64,000 nucleotides of DNA from the NCBI RefSeq assembly GCF_008122525.1, contig NZ_VSRV01000001.1:744001-808000 (forward strand), read 5' to 3'. Both the position numbers and the translations under genes were made by a program. Every line of letters starts with the position of its first letter. Position 1 is the stretch's first letter. The DNA is from Marinomonas sp. IMCC 4694 (GTDB taxonomy: Bacteria > Pseudomonadota > Gammaproteobacteria > Pseudomonadales > Marinomonadaceae). The notes under the pieces were generated by a model. That model worked only from the letters and a program-made list of their open reading frames with translations, was not told where the DNA came from and ran no database searches. This document shows, one piece after another, positions 8,421-17,915 of the stretch.

Positions 8421-9809
8421 ATGAAAAAAGTACTACGAGTAACGCTAATCGCCTGTGCGATTGGTTTTTCGTCTATGAGCCAAGCAAGCTTGCAACAGGA
8501 GATGAACCAGTTGTTTGGTTCAATGACCAACACCACTGCGCCTGGCGTATTTGAGAGTCAAAGGCGTGGCGTGATATCTGGAGGAAGTGTTGTTGTTCGT
8601 AACAGGATCATGAACGAGAACCTCGTCTCTATGGTGCCACCGTCATTCCAAGCAGGTTGTGGCGGCATTGATATGTTCGCTGGAAGTTTGTCATTTGTTA
8701 ATGCAGATCAGTTTGTTCAATTACTTCGCTCTGTAGCGGCAAATGCCAAGGGATACGCATTCCAATTGGCGCTCAGTGCTATGTGTGAGAAATGCTCCCA
8801 GCACATGGAGACACTGCAAAAGAAAATCCAGCAGTTGAACGAGTATTTTGGCAATTCCTGTCAAATGGCTCAGGGAGTCGTGAACGATACCCTGACTGCC
8901 TTTGGTAAAAAGGGGCAAACAGAAGCCAGCATGTTGAGCTCACTTAAAGGGGCTGGAGACGTTTTTACCAGTTGGAGTGAATCCAATGGTAAGAACCCAT
9001 ATGAGAACGCTTCGAGTGTCGCGGCATCTGATGTGAACAAAACGATTAAAGGTAATTTGGTTTGGCGAGTATTGAAACGTCATTCGGCATCAAGCTGGTT
9101 TGCATCGGGGGATGACCGTTTTCTTGAAGCGGTTATGTCGGTGACGGGTTCGATCATTGTTGGTGATCTAGCTAATGCCGCTGATGGCCAGGGTAAAGCC
9201 CCAAAACTGACCCGGCTGAATGGCAATAAAGTGACTATTGAGCATTTAATTCATGGCGGCAACGTCGCTATGTACCGATGTGACACAGTGACGCAAGACG
9301 GTTGTCTGAACCCAACAATCACTATCGTGACTCTTACCGGGTTATCAACTCAGGTAGAAAATTTGCTTCTAGGTACAGGTTCTAGTAACGGCATTATTTT
9401 TAAATTTGCTCGAAATACAGGGGCTGCTAGCACCACCGAAAAGGCTTTTATGACCTCGGCTCCTGCGAGTATTGGCGGCATGATTCGAACACTTTCTGTA
9501 TTAAATGAAGGGGCCGCTAGATCGTTTGCTTCAAGAGCGGCACCATTTATTGCTGTTGAGATGGCCCGAGCATTGGTTGAAGACATGCTCTATGCAGCTA
9601 GAAGTACCTCCGGTGTGGAAGATCATGCCTATGCGAAGTTATTAACGGAAGACCTTGAACGTGCACGTCGCCAAATTAATGAGGAGTACGCTGCTTTGCA
9701 GCGAAGATACGGCTCAGAGCAAGAGTTGCTGGCGCATTTTAATCAGGTGATTCTGACCATTCGCAAGCAGCGTTATTACACCGTTAAATCTACGGCGCTG
9801 GGGGAATAG
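8421..9809 (+). CDS. traH: ICE conjugative transfer protein TraH
   Basis: A 462-residue periplasmic protein with signal peptide (VTLIACAIGFSSMSQA, then SLQQEM). TraH is required for F-like pilus assembly. The Cys-rich stretch (FQAGCGGIDMFAGSLSFV, then MCEKCSQHM) is typical of the family. The C-terminal part is coiled-coil-like (EDLERARRQINEEYAALQRR). It follows traF by 2 bases and precedes traG by 3, as in SXT/R391, so the three are co-translated in an intact element. Confidence 0.93.
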   Translation: MKKVLRVTLIACAIGFSSMSQASLQQEMNQLFGSMTNTTAPGVFESQRRGVISGGSVVVRNRIMNENLVSMVPPSFQAGCGGIDMFAGSLSFVNADQFVQLLRSVAANAKGYAFQLALSAMCEKCSQHMETLQKKIQQLNEYFGNSCQMAQGVVNDTLTAFGKKGQTEASMLSSLKGAGDVFTSWSESNGKNPYENASSVAASDVNKTIKGNLVWRVLKRHSASSWFASGDDRFLEAVMSVTGSIIVGDLANAADGQGKAPKLTRLNGNKVTIEHLIHGGNVAMYRCDTVTQDGCLNPTITIVTLTGLSTQVENLLLGTGSSNGIIFKFARNTGAASTTEKAFMTSAPASIGGMIRTLSVLNEGAARSFASRAAPFIAVEMARALVEDMLYAARSTSGVEDHAYAKLLTEDLERARRQINEEYAALQRRYGSEQELLAHFNQVILTIRKQRYYTVKSTALGE

Positions 9810-9812
9810 GTC

Positions 9813-9901
9813 ATGTGGGAAATCTATTCCATCGGGGATTCGGCTTTTTTAGAGCAGGTCCTGAACGCTGTCGCGATGATCACTGGTACAGGCGACTTTA
9901 C
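9813..9901 (+). pseudogene. traG: traG 5' fragment, cut by the IS21-family element
   Basis: The first 29 codons and part of codon 30 of traG (MWEIYSIGDSAFLEQVLNAV and onward to GDF). The frame then enters the IS left end and stops soon after. Removing 9902-12541, that is the IS plus one copy of TTTAC, restores a continuous frame with the large 3' part. Confidence 0.88.
9897..9901. repeat. IS21-family target duplication, left copy (TTTAC)
   Basis: TTTAC directly left of the IS. The same five bases occur at 12537-12541 directly right of it. A short duplication is what IS21-family insertion produces. Confidence 0.85.
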
Positions 9902-10101
9902 TGCGTATTCTCATGCATCGCGATCACCTAATACTATCTAAGCCGATCACCTAATACCATCCATCAAGATCACTCAATACCATCGATGCCGATCACTTTT
10001 CGGTCAAAATGGTATTGAGTGATCGGCTTGAATGGTATCGTTCAATTTGTACACGTTTTTGTCTAGCCAGTAGGTGTTTTTAACCGTTATTCTTTTCATT
10101 T

Positions 10102-11664
10102 TTGATGATGAGAATGACCATGCCAACGGCACCTATTTCAATGCGTAAACTTAAAGAGATTTTAAGACTAAAATACAGCTGTAAACTCAGTCATCGTCAG
10201 ATAGCAACAAGCTTATCTGTTTCACCCTCAATCGTGTCTAAATATGCCTGTAAATCAGCAGAGTTAGATATTACTTACTGGCCGCTTGATGAGAAGTGGG
10301 ATGATCACGCTCTGCAACAAGCGTTCTTCAAAACAAAGCCTCGATTAAAGGGCTTTACCATTCCTGACTGGTCGTTAGTTCAGCAAGAGCTTCGGCCTAA
10401 AACCATGACGTTGTTGCTGCTTTGGGAAGAATACAAAGAGCGGCACGCGGAAGGTTTTTACAGTTACACTCACTTCTGCCGTCAGTACAAGGCATGGCTT
10501 AAATGCCAAAAACCCTCCATGCGACAAAATCATAAAGCAGGTGAAAAACTGTTTGTGGATTACTGTGGCCCAACCATGAGTATTGTTGATACAAGTACAG
10601 GCGAATGTCGTACTGCACAAGTGTTCGTTGCGGTCATGGGTGCATCAAATTATACCTATGCCGAAGCGACTTACAGCCAGAAACTCGAAGATTGGGTGAT
10701 GAGTCACGCCCGTTGTTTTGAGTTTCTTGGCGGTGTTCCTGAGCTAATAATTCCTGACAACCTTAAAAGTGCCGTCACCAAACCGTGTCGATATGAGCCT
10801 GACTTAAATCCAACCTACCAACAACTAGCGACACATTACGATACGGTCATTGTGCCCGCTAGACCCTATAAACCAAAGGATAAGGCTAAGGCTGAAGTGG
10901 GTGTGCAAATTGTTGAACGTTGGATAATGGCGCGCCTTCGCAATGAAACCTTCTTTAGCTTGCGTCAATTGAACCTGAAAATACAAGCATTACTGGTCGA
11001 TTTAAATCAACGTAAAATGAAAAAGCATCCTGGCTCACGGCTCAGTCAGTTTGATGCTATCGACAGACCTGCACTCAAACCACTGCCTACACAGCCTTAC
11101 AGCTATACCTTAGTAAAACAGGTGAGCGTGCATATTGATTATCATGTGGAAATTGAAAAGCACTACTACTCAGTGCCACATACCTTAATTAAACAAAAGC
11201 TTGAAGCCCATGCCTCCGGGAAGTTGGTGACACTCTACCATCAAGGCATACAAGTCGCTGTTCACCCCAGATCATACCGAGAAGGTGCGCACACCACGCT
11301 TGATCTGCATATGCCTATCGCTCATCAAAAGCAGCAACAATGGGCACCACAGCGGTTCGAACGCTGGGCGAGTAAATTTGGCACATCAACTGAGCAGTTT
11401 GTTATGCAATTGATGCAAGCTAAAAAACATCCAGAGCAAAGCTACCGTGCTTGTATGGGGTTATTAAGCCTAGGTAAAAAGTTTAGTGATCAACGTCTTG
11501 AAGCCGCCTGTCATCGCGCATTAACCACAGGTGTTACTCGCGTTAAACAAGTAAAGACTATCTTAGAAAAAGGCTTGGATAAACAACCCTTGCCACAAGC
11601 TCAAGGTGATTTACTACAAGATATTGATCATAAAAATATCCGTGGCAACCACTATTACCATTAA
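10102..11664 (+). CDS. istA: IS21-family transposase IstA
   Basis: A 520-residue DDE transposase. It has an N-terminal helix-turn-helix (LKYSCKLSHRQIATSLSVS, then IVSKYA) and a catalytic core with Asp in LFVDYCGPT, Asp in LIIPDNLKSAV and Glu in KAKAEVGVQIVERWI. A Mu-type C-terminal beta domain follows (HYYSVPHTLI). Several ATG codons cluster at the start; 10117 is an alternative. istB follows after 28 bases. Length and order match complete IS21 elements. Confidence 0.93.
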   Translation: MMMRMTMPTAPISMRKLKEILRLKYSCKLSHRQIATSLSVSPSIVSKYACKSAELDITYWPLDEKWDDHALQQAFFKTKPRLKGFTIPDWSLVQQELRPKTMTLLLLWEEYKERHAEGFYSYTHFCRQYKAWLKCQKPSMRQNHKAGEKLFVDYCGPTMSIVDTSTGECRTAQVFVAVMGASNYTYAEATYSQKLEDWVMSHARCFEFLGGVPELIIPDNLKSAVTKPCRYEPDLNPTYQQLATHYDTVIVPARPYKPKDKAKAEVGVQIVERWIMARLRNETFFSLRQLNLKIQALLVDLNQRKMKKHPGSRLSQFDAIDRPALKPLPTQPYSYTLVKQVSVHIDYHVEIEKHYYSVPHTLIKQKLEAHASGKLVTLYHQGIQVAVHPRSYREGAHTTLDLHMPIAHQKQQQWAPQRFERWASKFGTSTEQFVMQLMQAKKHPEQSYRACMGLLSLGKKFSDQRLEAACHRALTTGVTRVKQVKTILEKGLDKQPLPQAQGDLLQDIDHKNIRGNHYYH

Positions 11665-11692
11665 TAAAAATTAACAAACCATAGGAAGACTT

Positions 11693-12457
11693 ATGCAAAA
11701 TATCAATCAACAAGTTAATAATCAGTTAAGTAATTTAAAGCTAAGCGGCATACGTGATGCGCTATTGCAGCAATACGAGCAACCCAATTTATACGTTGAA
11801 CAAAGCTTCGAAGAGCGGCTAAGTTTATTGCTTGAACATGAAATAACGCAGCGTGATCAGCGTAAAATAGATCGCCTAACGCGACAAGCAAAGTTCAGAG
11901 TTGGCGGCACACTTGCCCAACTCAACTATGGCGCAGCACGACAACTCGATAAAGCTCAGATCCGTTCATTAGCACAAGGTGAATGGCTTCGTCTTCACCA
12001 AAACATCTTGATCACAGGAGCAACAGGTTGTGGCAAAACTTACCTCGCTTGCGCGCTTGGTCAAAACCACTGCCAACAAGGGAGTAGCGTTTATTATTTT
12101 AGGCTCAAAGAGCTATTAGAAAAGATGTTTCTAGCGCAAGCCGATGGTAGTTATCGAAAACTGATCAACAAGCTTAGCTCTGCCAATTTACTGATCTTAG
12201 ATGATTGGGGATTAGAGCCATTAACGGCTCAACAACGGAGTGATTTACTGGAATTAATTGATGCAAGATATGATACAAAATCGACCTTAATAGCGAGTCA
12301 ATTACCGATAGAAAATTGGTATGAAATGATCGGAGAATCGACACACGCGGATGCGATTCTAGATAGGCTTGTGCACGGGGCGATAAAGTTGAAATTAAAA
12401 GGCGAGTCGATGCGAAAAAAACTAAATTTCTTGACTGATGCCGATCACTCAAGTTAG
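11693..12457 (+). CDS. istB: IS21-family helper ATPase IstB
   Basis: A 254-residue AAA+ ATPase, related to DnaC, that assists IstA and selects the target. The Walker A motif GATGCGKTYLACAL and Walker B LLILDDWG are intact. The N-terminal helical domain begins LSNLKLSGIRDALLQQYEQ. A Shine-Dalgarno (AGGAAG) precedes the ATG. Confidence 0.93.
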   Translation: MQNINQQVNNQLSNLKLSGIRDALLQQYEQPNLYVEQSFEERLSLLLEHEITQRDQRKIDRLTRQAKFRVGGTLAQLNYGAARQLDKAQIRSLAQGEWLRLHQNILITGATGCGKTYLACALGQNHCQQGSSVYYFRLKELLEKMFLAQADGSYRKLINKLSSANLLILDDWGLEPLTAQQRSDLLELIDARYDTKSTLIASQLPIENWYEMIGESTHADAILDRLVHGAIKLKLKGESMRKKLNFLTDADHSS

Positions 12458-12536
12458 ATTTTACTGAGGTCTACTGACAGACAAAAAAGTGATCGGCTTG
12501 AATGGTATTGAGCGATCGGCATCATGGTATTACGCA

Positions 12537-12541
12537 TTTAC
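12537..12541. repeat. IS21-family target duplication, right copy (TTTAC)
   Basis: The right copy of the 5-bp duplication, matching 9897-9901. The traG frame resumes from here. Confidence 0.85.
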
Positions 12542-15500
12542 TTCAATGGTTCGGATTGGCTTGCTCATTGGGGTATTGATGGTCTCTGTCCAGGCCTTAA
12601 TGCAAGGCGGTCGTGGGATTAACTTTCAACACGTTTTAGTCTCATGGCTAGTCTTTGCAACTATGTTTGGACCCAGTACCCGAGTGAGCATTGAGGATGC
12701 GTACACGGGACAAGTTCGAGTGGTTGATAATGTGCCCATCGGTGTTGCTGCCGCAGGCAGTACGATTTCGACTGTTGGCTTTCAAATCACGCGATTGTTT
12801 GAAGCCGCCTTCTCAACTCCCGCGATGACGGAATACGGCTTTGCATCCAGTTTACAGTCACTGATTAAAGTGAGAAAACAGGTGATGGATCGCTCTGGGT
12901 TGGGTGATGCAAATCGTGTCGGCGGCTCGGACATCGAGCAATCGTGGTTTAACTACATCAAAGAGTGCACCTTGATTGGTATCGACATTGGCCAAAAGAA
13001 CCTCGATCAGGTGCTGAGTGATCCTAACCCGATGACTGCGATTAGGTTTGATTCGCGCATTTATGGCACTCGAATCATGCTCAGTGGTAGCCGTAGCGAT
13101 CTGGACTGCACCGATGCCTATAGCCAACTGAAACTCATGACAGAATCAACCTTCATTCCAAGGCTTAAACAGGTTCTGTCAGCCTCATTGGGGACTTCGT
13201 CAGCAACGGACACTGATGACGTGATCCGAAATGCACTGAATAACCTTGGTTTGGCTTCAGTAAACACCCAAGAGTACATGACCGCGTCGGTGCTTTTGCC
13301 TATTTATGAGCAAAGCGTGACGGGCAAATATATGGATGATCAAGCTTTCACCGCAGCCGTTATGGTTAATCAAGCGATTGAGCAGCGCAATACGCAATGG
13401 GCGGCGGAGCAGACCCTGTTCCAAAGTATCGTTCGTCCGATGATGACGTTTTTTGAGGGGTTCATTTACGCCATCACCCCTTTGATGGCCTTTGTGATAG
13501 CCCTTGGCCAAATCGGGATGCGAATGGCCGGGAAGTACTTGTTAATTCTGCTTTGGATTCAACTTTGGATGCCTGTCATGGCCATCATTAACCTGTATAT
13601 TCATTTAACCGTTGCAGGGAAAATGTCGGCTCTTGATGCCTTTGCAGGTACAGAAGTGCCATCTTTTGCTGGGATGATGCAGATGGATTCAGTGCTGCAA
13701 ACCTGGATAGCTACTGGCGGCATGTTGGCGTCGAGTGTTCCGGCGATTTCGCTCATGCTCGTGTATGGCTCAGCAATAACCGCTACCCACTTGGCTGGAC
13801 GTCTTCAAAACGGTGATGCCATTGATGAAAAGATGGCAAGTCCAGATGCCGCGAAAAATGCCCCGGTAATGCAATCACAGTCAATGTTCCAAAATTCAGC
13901 CCTCACTGGTTCTGCTATGACCGGCGCGTCAAACCTACTAAGCAGTTTCTCTGTTGGAAACGCAGTGGGTTCAATGGTCGGCTCTGCAAAAGAATCCATG
14001 ACTCAGGCAACTCAAGCCTTTAGCCGTCAGGTTGGCAATACCATGAGTCGAACCTTTGGTGAAAAGCTAAGTTACGACAACCTGTCTTCGGTTGGACGTC
14101 AGATCAGTTCTTCTAATTCCTCATCTAGCGCCGTTGTTAATCAGGTCACTGATGACCTTCAAACTCGGTATGGTTTCGGAGACGATAAAAAAGACGCTGT
14201 ACGTGGCTTAGTATCTGGCGTGTTATCGGGAGGCCTAAGGGTCGGTGGAGATGGAACCATTACAAATACCGATGATAAAGAAGTAGCAGATAAAGGGTTC
14301 TTGGGAAGATTACTTGGTACAGGGGGGAATGACTCCCGACAAGGTAACTTGCCTGGAGTCGATAATCCCGAATCCTCAAGAGTGCCAAAGATATCACGGT
14401 TACGAGCAGGCTTGGATTTAGGTGGAAACTTTAGTGGCCAAGTTGAGTCGTCAGAAGGCAGTTCTCGATCTACGACCGCAAATACGCTCACTGGGGAGAT
14501 GCAAAGCTTGGCATCGAGTGATTCACGACGTGCTGAGTTTCGCGATGCCATGGTTAAGGACCTTTCAGATTCAAGACGTTCTGGCGTTGAAATGTCGTTG
14601 TCTAACCAAGACTATCAGTCACTTCAGAGTTCAGCACAAGACGTTATCACGGCATCAAACCGCTTTAGTGAGCTTGATCAGGCCAGCTACAGTCTATCAG
14701 GACAAAGGAACACGGATGGTGCGACGTTAACTCGATTAGCAGCGGATAATCCTGATGTCATGGATTATTTAGGTCGCTATATGAACCAGCATGTTGAAGC
14801 AGGTAACCGATTACGTGAAAACCTTCCAATGTATCAGCGCTTGCTACCTGATGATAATCAGGCGTATGTGGCCGCAGCTATGGAGTCTTTAACCTATAGC
14901 AACTCATCGACGCCCGCTGAACGCGACAATGATTATCAAGCAGCAATGACTGTTATGGCCATGGCTACCGGAGCCGATTTACGATCAATTCAACCGCGCT
15001 CTAATGAAGGCTTGTCATCAGCTGCACCTACTTTTGGTGGCACTCAAAGCCAAGTGGAATCGGGTGTATTGGACGGCTACGAGGATGCTGCAACTGTTCG
15101 AACTCAGTTCAACGCAGCTCAATCAGCTTACCTAACTAATTTATCTGGTGTTGATGGACAACTAAATGCGCATCAACAACAAGCCCAACAGGCCGTAGTT
15201 TCTGACACAAGTACCTATCAATCTGGACTAAACAGTGAAGCTGGGTCTCAGTGGCGAGCACGCATTATGGCTGATGATAGCGGAGTTTCTGGTGCTGAAA
15301 TGTTCTTCAACAGCGCCAGTGCTATTGGTGATTTCAGTGGCAAGCATACTGATGCAGCACTGCATACCTTGAATCACTTTGGCGAAGACTATGAGAGTTA
15401 CAAAGAACAAGCGCTTGAAGATGCTGGCTCACGAGGTTTCTTGCACAATGCAACGCTGGCCAGTAAATCAACCTGGGATGGCTTAAAAGCAGCCGTTGAC

Positions 15501-16022
15501 GCCGGAACCTCTTTGGAGAATCCTTTGACGGCGTTTAATGATGCATACAGTGGATCGAGTTCGCAGTATGCCTCCGAAGTAAACTGGGGTACTAAGTCTG
15601 AAGCCATGTTGGCTGGGGCATTCGGTGCGGCAGTTAACAATCGATATGGTGAGTTCTTAGAACAGTATGCCTATGATTTTAAACAGGAAGCATACAGCGA
15701 AGGGCAGAGAATGGGATTGACCCCGATTCAAAGTCAAGTGTTAGCTCAAGCTTTCAATGAAGGTTTGGCGGGGCGCGTTTTCAACTCTGAAGATTCATCG
15801 AGTTGGTCGCCTGAAATGCTTGGTCTAAGGGAGCAAATGCTAAATGAGTATCGTCAAAAAGATGAGAGCGGTGCTTACATCCCCGACAGTGTGTCCGAAG
15901 AAGATAAAGCATTTGTGGATAAGCAGATTGCAGTGATCTCAAATGCATCCCTTGCTGGAGATTATGCTCAGAACAACTTGATCGATATTAGGGCCTATAA
16001 CCAGGCTTCAGGAAGGAACTAA
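12537..16022 (+). pseudogene. traG: traG main part (conjugative transfer/entry-exclusion target), separated from its start by an IS
   Basis: Joined to 9813-9901 without the IS and one duplication copy, this encodes a 1189-residue TraG. TraG is an inner-membrane protein needed for pilus assembly, mating stabilisation and exclusion. Membrane segments include VRIGLLIGVLMVSVQAL, VSWLVFATMF, FIYAITPLMAFVIALG and YLLILLWIQLWMPVMAI; a long polar C-terminal half follows. Residues 606-608 of the rejoined protein are Thr-Asp-Asp, which in R391 define its exclusion group (SXT has Pro-Gly-Glu). A GTG at 12489 in the IS end opens an in-frame start. It would replace the first 30 residues with 18 IS-coded ones, but no good ribosome site is seen, so partial function is uncertain. 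Confidence 0.9.
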
Positions 16023-16033
16023 AAACAGAAGGT

Positions 16034-16064
16034 AGCCAGCTTGTGATGGGCTGGCTATTTTTTT
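16034..16064. terminator. terminator between convergent traG and eex
   Basis: AGCCAGC (16034-16040) pairs with GCTGGCT (16050-16056), followed by ATTTTTTT. It ends the rightward tra operon and overlaps the stop of the leftward eex gene. Confidence 0.75.
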
Positions 16065-16486
16065 GGCCTTTTGGGGAGGATAGATGAGCGACCGTCTGCA
16101 AATTCGTTTACCCAGTACCAATATTTTTTTTCGCTCAGGCTTAGTTCTCGACCGGTATCTTTCAGTTGTCTTTGAAATAAATGGATTAGTCCGCTTAAGC
16201 CTAAGAAAGCTAAACCGACACATAAAATTGCCCAACTCGCTTGCCAATATGCGATTGCTAAAAACATAGTGGTGATGGTTATAAGGCCGATAGGACTAGC
16301 AGTTGCTTTGAATCCCAAGTAGCTGAAAAAAACGATGGTGCAAATCAGAAATGGCAAAGCCGCTAACTTGGCAGATGCCGTAAATATTTCTGATGGAAAA
16401 AAATGAGCCGCTGCCAGAGTCGCTAGAAAAAGCCCCAGTGATATAACCCAGCAGCGTGCTGGTAAAGATTTAAGTAAGTTTGTCAT
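16055..16486 (-). CDS. eex: entry exclusion protein, Eex-like
   Basis: A 143-residue protein from the ATG at 16486, which has a GAGAG ribosome site; a GTG at 16507 would add seven residues. It has four hydrophobic segments (CWVISLGLFLATLAAAHFF, LPFLICTIVFFSYLGF, GLITITTMFLAIAYW, ILCVGLAFLGLSGLIHLF) and a short polar C-terminal tail. In SXT/R391, Eex sits in the recipient inner membrane and blocks entry of elements whose TraG is of the same group. The call rests on position next to traG, size and topology. Given TDD in TraG, it should be of the R391 type. Confidence 0.72.
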   Translation of the reverse strand: MTNLLKSLPARCWVISLGLFLATLAAAHFFPSEIFTASAKLAALPFLICTIVFFSYLGFKATASPIGLITITTMFLAIAYWQASWAILCVGLAFLGLSGLIHLFQRQLKDTGRELSLSEKKYWYWVNEFADGRSSILPKRPKK

Positions 16487-16540
16487 CTTAGTACTCTCAA
16501 AGTGCACGGGAGGTGCACAATCAAATCATGCATCAGCATG

Positions 16541-17074
16541 TTAGTTTTCAAAAAGTGCTCTAGTGGTTTGCTCGGCCATAATCTCACACACAGGACATTT
16601 AAGCTGAATGCGCTGTTGTGATACCGTCAAATACAGACTGCCGCATCGACACCGGTGTAAGGATGCCAGCTGTGATCTTAAATCACGAGCTAGAACCCAA
16701 CCTTCATTGATGGTCAGTTTTTTCCAGGGGAGCTCAGCTGGAAGATCTGCTTCTTCCCTGGCAACCAGGTACGCATCGTAAGCCTTCATCAAAGTATCAA
16801 TATTTAATTGCTTGTAAACATTGTCACCACCAATATTGACATAAAGAGCCATCAGCAGAGAGCCTTCAACTAATGCTCTTCTGCTTTTAACGATAGCATC
16901 AGATTCTGGCAATTGACCAGGACAAGGTGACTTGCCAGTCACTTCTTTGTAAAGCCTTCTGATAATGTGGATTGGCAAACCAGTATCGAGCGCGATAATG
17001 GTTGTTCGAAATCCGTATTTAATAAGCAGTGAGGCTCGGGTAAACAGCTCACTTTTGGACAGGTTATCAATCAT
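16541..17074 (-). CDS. setC: SetC, FlhC-like activator of ICE transfer genes
   Basis: A 177-residue FlhC-family regulator. It has an N-terminal helical region (LFTRASLLIKYGFRTTIIALDTGLPIHIIRRLYKEVTG) and a C-terminal zinc site made of Cys in HRCRCGSLYL and KCPVCEIM. In SXT, SetC and SetD together switch on int and tra transcription after SOS relief of SetR. It overlaps setD by 4 bases, which suggests coupled translation. The length agrees with SXT SetC as I recall it. Confidence 0.9.
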   Translation of the reverse strand: MIDNLSKSELFTRASLLIKYGFRTTIIALDTGLPIHIIRRLYKEVTGKSPCPGQLPESDAIVKSRRALVEGSLLMALYVNIGGDNVYKQLNIDTLMKAYDAYLVAREEADLPAELPWKKLTINEGWVLARDLRSQLASLHRCRCGSLYLTVSQQRIQLKCPVCEIMAEQTTRALFEN

Positions 17075-17370
17075 GCATCCCCCTTGTTGTTTAGGGTTGA
17101 TAATAAATAAGCGATTCTTGGGATACCTGTACCTTTGCTCTTCACCATCTCAATCAGTTGGCTTTGGTTACCCCTGGGTTGAAACAGCATGAATGATGAG
17201 GTCGCCACTCGTTGCAGGTCGTCAACACCAGCATTAATCAGTGCATCAACCACATCGCGTGTAAGTCCAAAGCGCAAGACAGCCTCTTGAGGATCAATTC
17301 GCGCTAATTCTCGTGCTGCGTGTAGGTACGCCAAATTTAATTGATAGAAGTCTTGTTGATTGGTTGTCAT
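17071..17370 (-). CDS. setD: SetD, FlhD-like activator of ICE transfer genes
   Basis: A 99-residue FlhD-family protein, partner of SetC. The motifs LNLAYLHAARELARIDPQEAVLRFGL and DALINAGVDDLQRVA match the FlhD helical dimer. It overlaps the upstream transglycosylase gene by 4 bases and setC by 4, making one tight operon read leftward from the cro-like gene. Confidence 0.88.
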   Translation of the reverse strand: MTTNQQDFYQLNLAYLHAARELARIDPQEAVLRFGLTRDVVDALINAGVDDLQRVATSSFMLFQPRGNQSQLIEMVKSKGTGIPRIAYLLSTLNNKGDA

Positions 17371-17915
17371 TGAAGGACCTCCAGTTCATGTAAAATATTT
17401 CGATAAATAGAAAGCACTCTTTGTCCATACCAGCGTGCACGCTCTTCGTTCCAACTGTGATAGCGGCCTATGCCAAGCTCTAAATCGTTTGGTGAAGACT
17501 TGATTGCTTCGGCCAAAATACTTGAGCCGACGGTAAGGTTGCTGATGGGGTCTAGCAGTTCCGCCGCTGAGCTCACCCGATGTCCGTGCCAATGCAAATT
17601 GATTTGCATTAGGCCAATATCGAGCTGGTATTTTTCACTCTCTTGAAGTGCCTGGTTTAACAGTTGCTCCGCTTCTGTCTTAGATTTGGCGTAGGTTGCG
17701 TTTGAACCATTGCGAATTGCGTATGGCCATGGACTGGTCATGTTAAGACCTCGATGTGAGGCCGACTCAGCCAAGGCAACGGCGTAGAGCATGACTGGAT
17801 CAATACCAACACTTTGTGCTGCTTTTTCCCACTGATAGCCTGGAAACGCATAGACTGAAGTGCTTGCGGACATGGCTATCACTAGGGCAACGGTTTTTGC
17901 TTTAATGGTTTTCAT
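17367..17915 (-). CDS. lytic transglycosylase of the ICE regulatory operon
   Basis: A 182-residue Slt-type transglycosylase with a signal peptide (TVALVIAMSASTSVYA, then FPGYQW). It should open peptidoglycan for the transfer apparatus. The catalytic Glu is in YAVALAESA, and the motif GLMQINLHWHG is conserved. SXT/R391 elements carry a homologous gene upstream of setD. Its start overlaps the preceding hypothetical gene by 14 bases. Confidence 0.87.
   Translation of the reverse strand: MKTIKAKTVALVIAMSASTSVYAFPGYQWEKAAQSVGIDPVMLYAVALAESASHRGLNMTSPWPYAIRNGSNATYAKSKTEAEQLLNQALQESEKYQLDIGLMQINLHWHGHRVSSAAELLDPISNLTVGSSILAEAIKSSPNDLELGIGRYHSWNEERARWYGQRVLSIYRNILHELEVLQ

Larger units (their letters stand above)
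9902..12536 (+). mobile_element. intact IS21-family insertion sequence in traG
   Basis: A 2635-bp element with istA and istB. The left end (from 9902, TGCGTATTCTCATG) and the reverse complement of the right end (to 12536, TGCGTAATACCATG) align over about 48 bases. Several copies of a unit like CCGATCACCTAATACCAT lie inside both ends (9921-9937, 9943-9960, 9967-9983; inverted at 10009-10026 and 12501-12519). They are typical transposase-binding repeats of this family. A 5-bp TTTAC duplication flanks the element. Both genes look intact, so it may still be active. Confidence 0.92.

Noticed and set aside
8228..8554. A plus-strand frame across the traF-traH junction
   Set aside because: It overlaps both confident genes in another frame.
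9921..10026. Repeated CCGATCAC(C/T)(T/C)AATACCAT units, first seen as a possible CRISPR-like array
   Set aside because: Few, irregular, partly inverted, mirrored at the other end of the IS; they are transposase-binding repeats.
14159..14551. A 130-codon minus-strand frame inside traG
   Set aside because: Antisense, no ribosome site or family features; traG frame explains the region.
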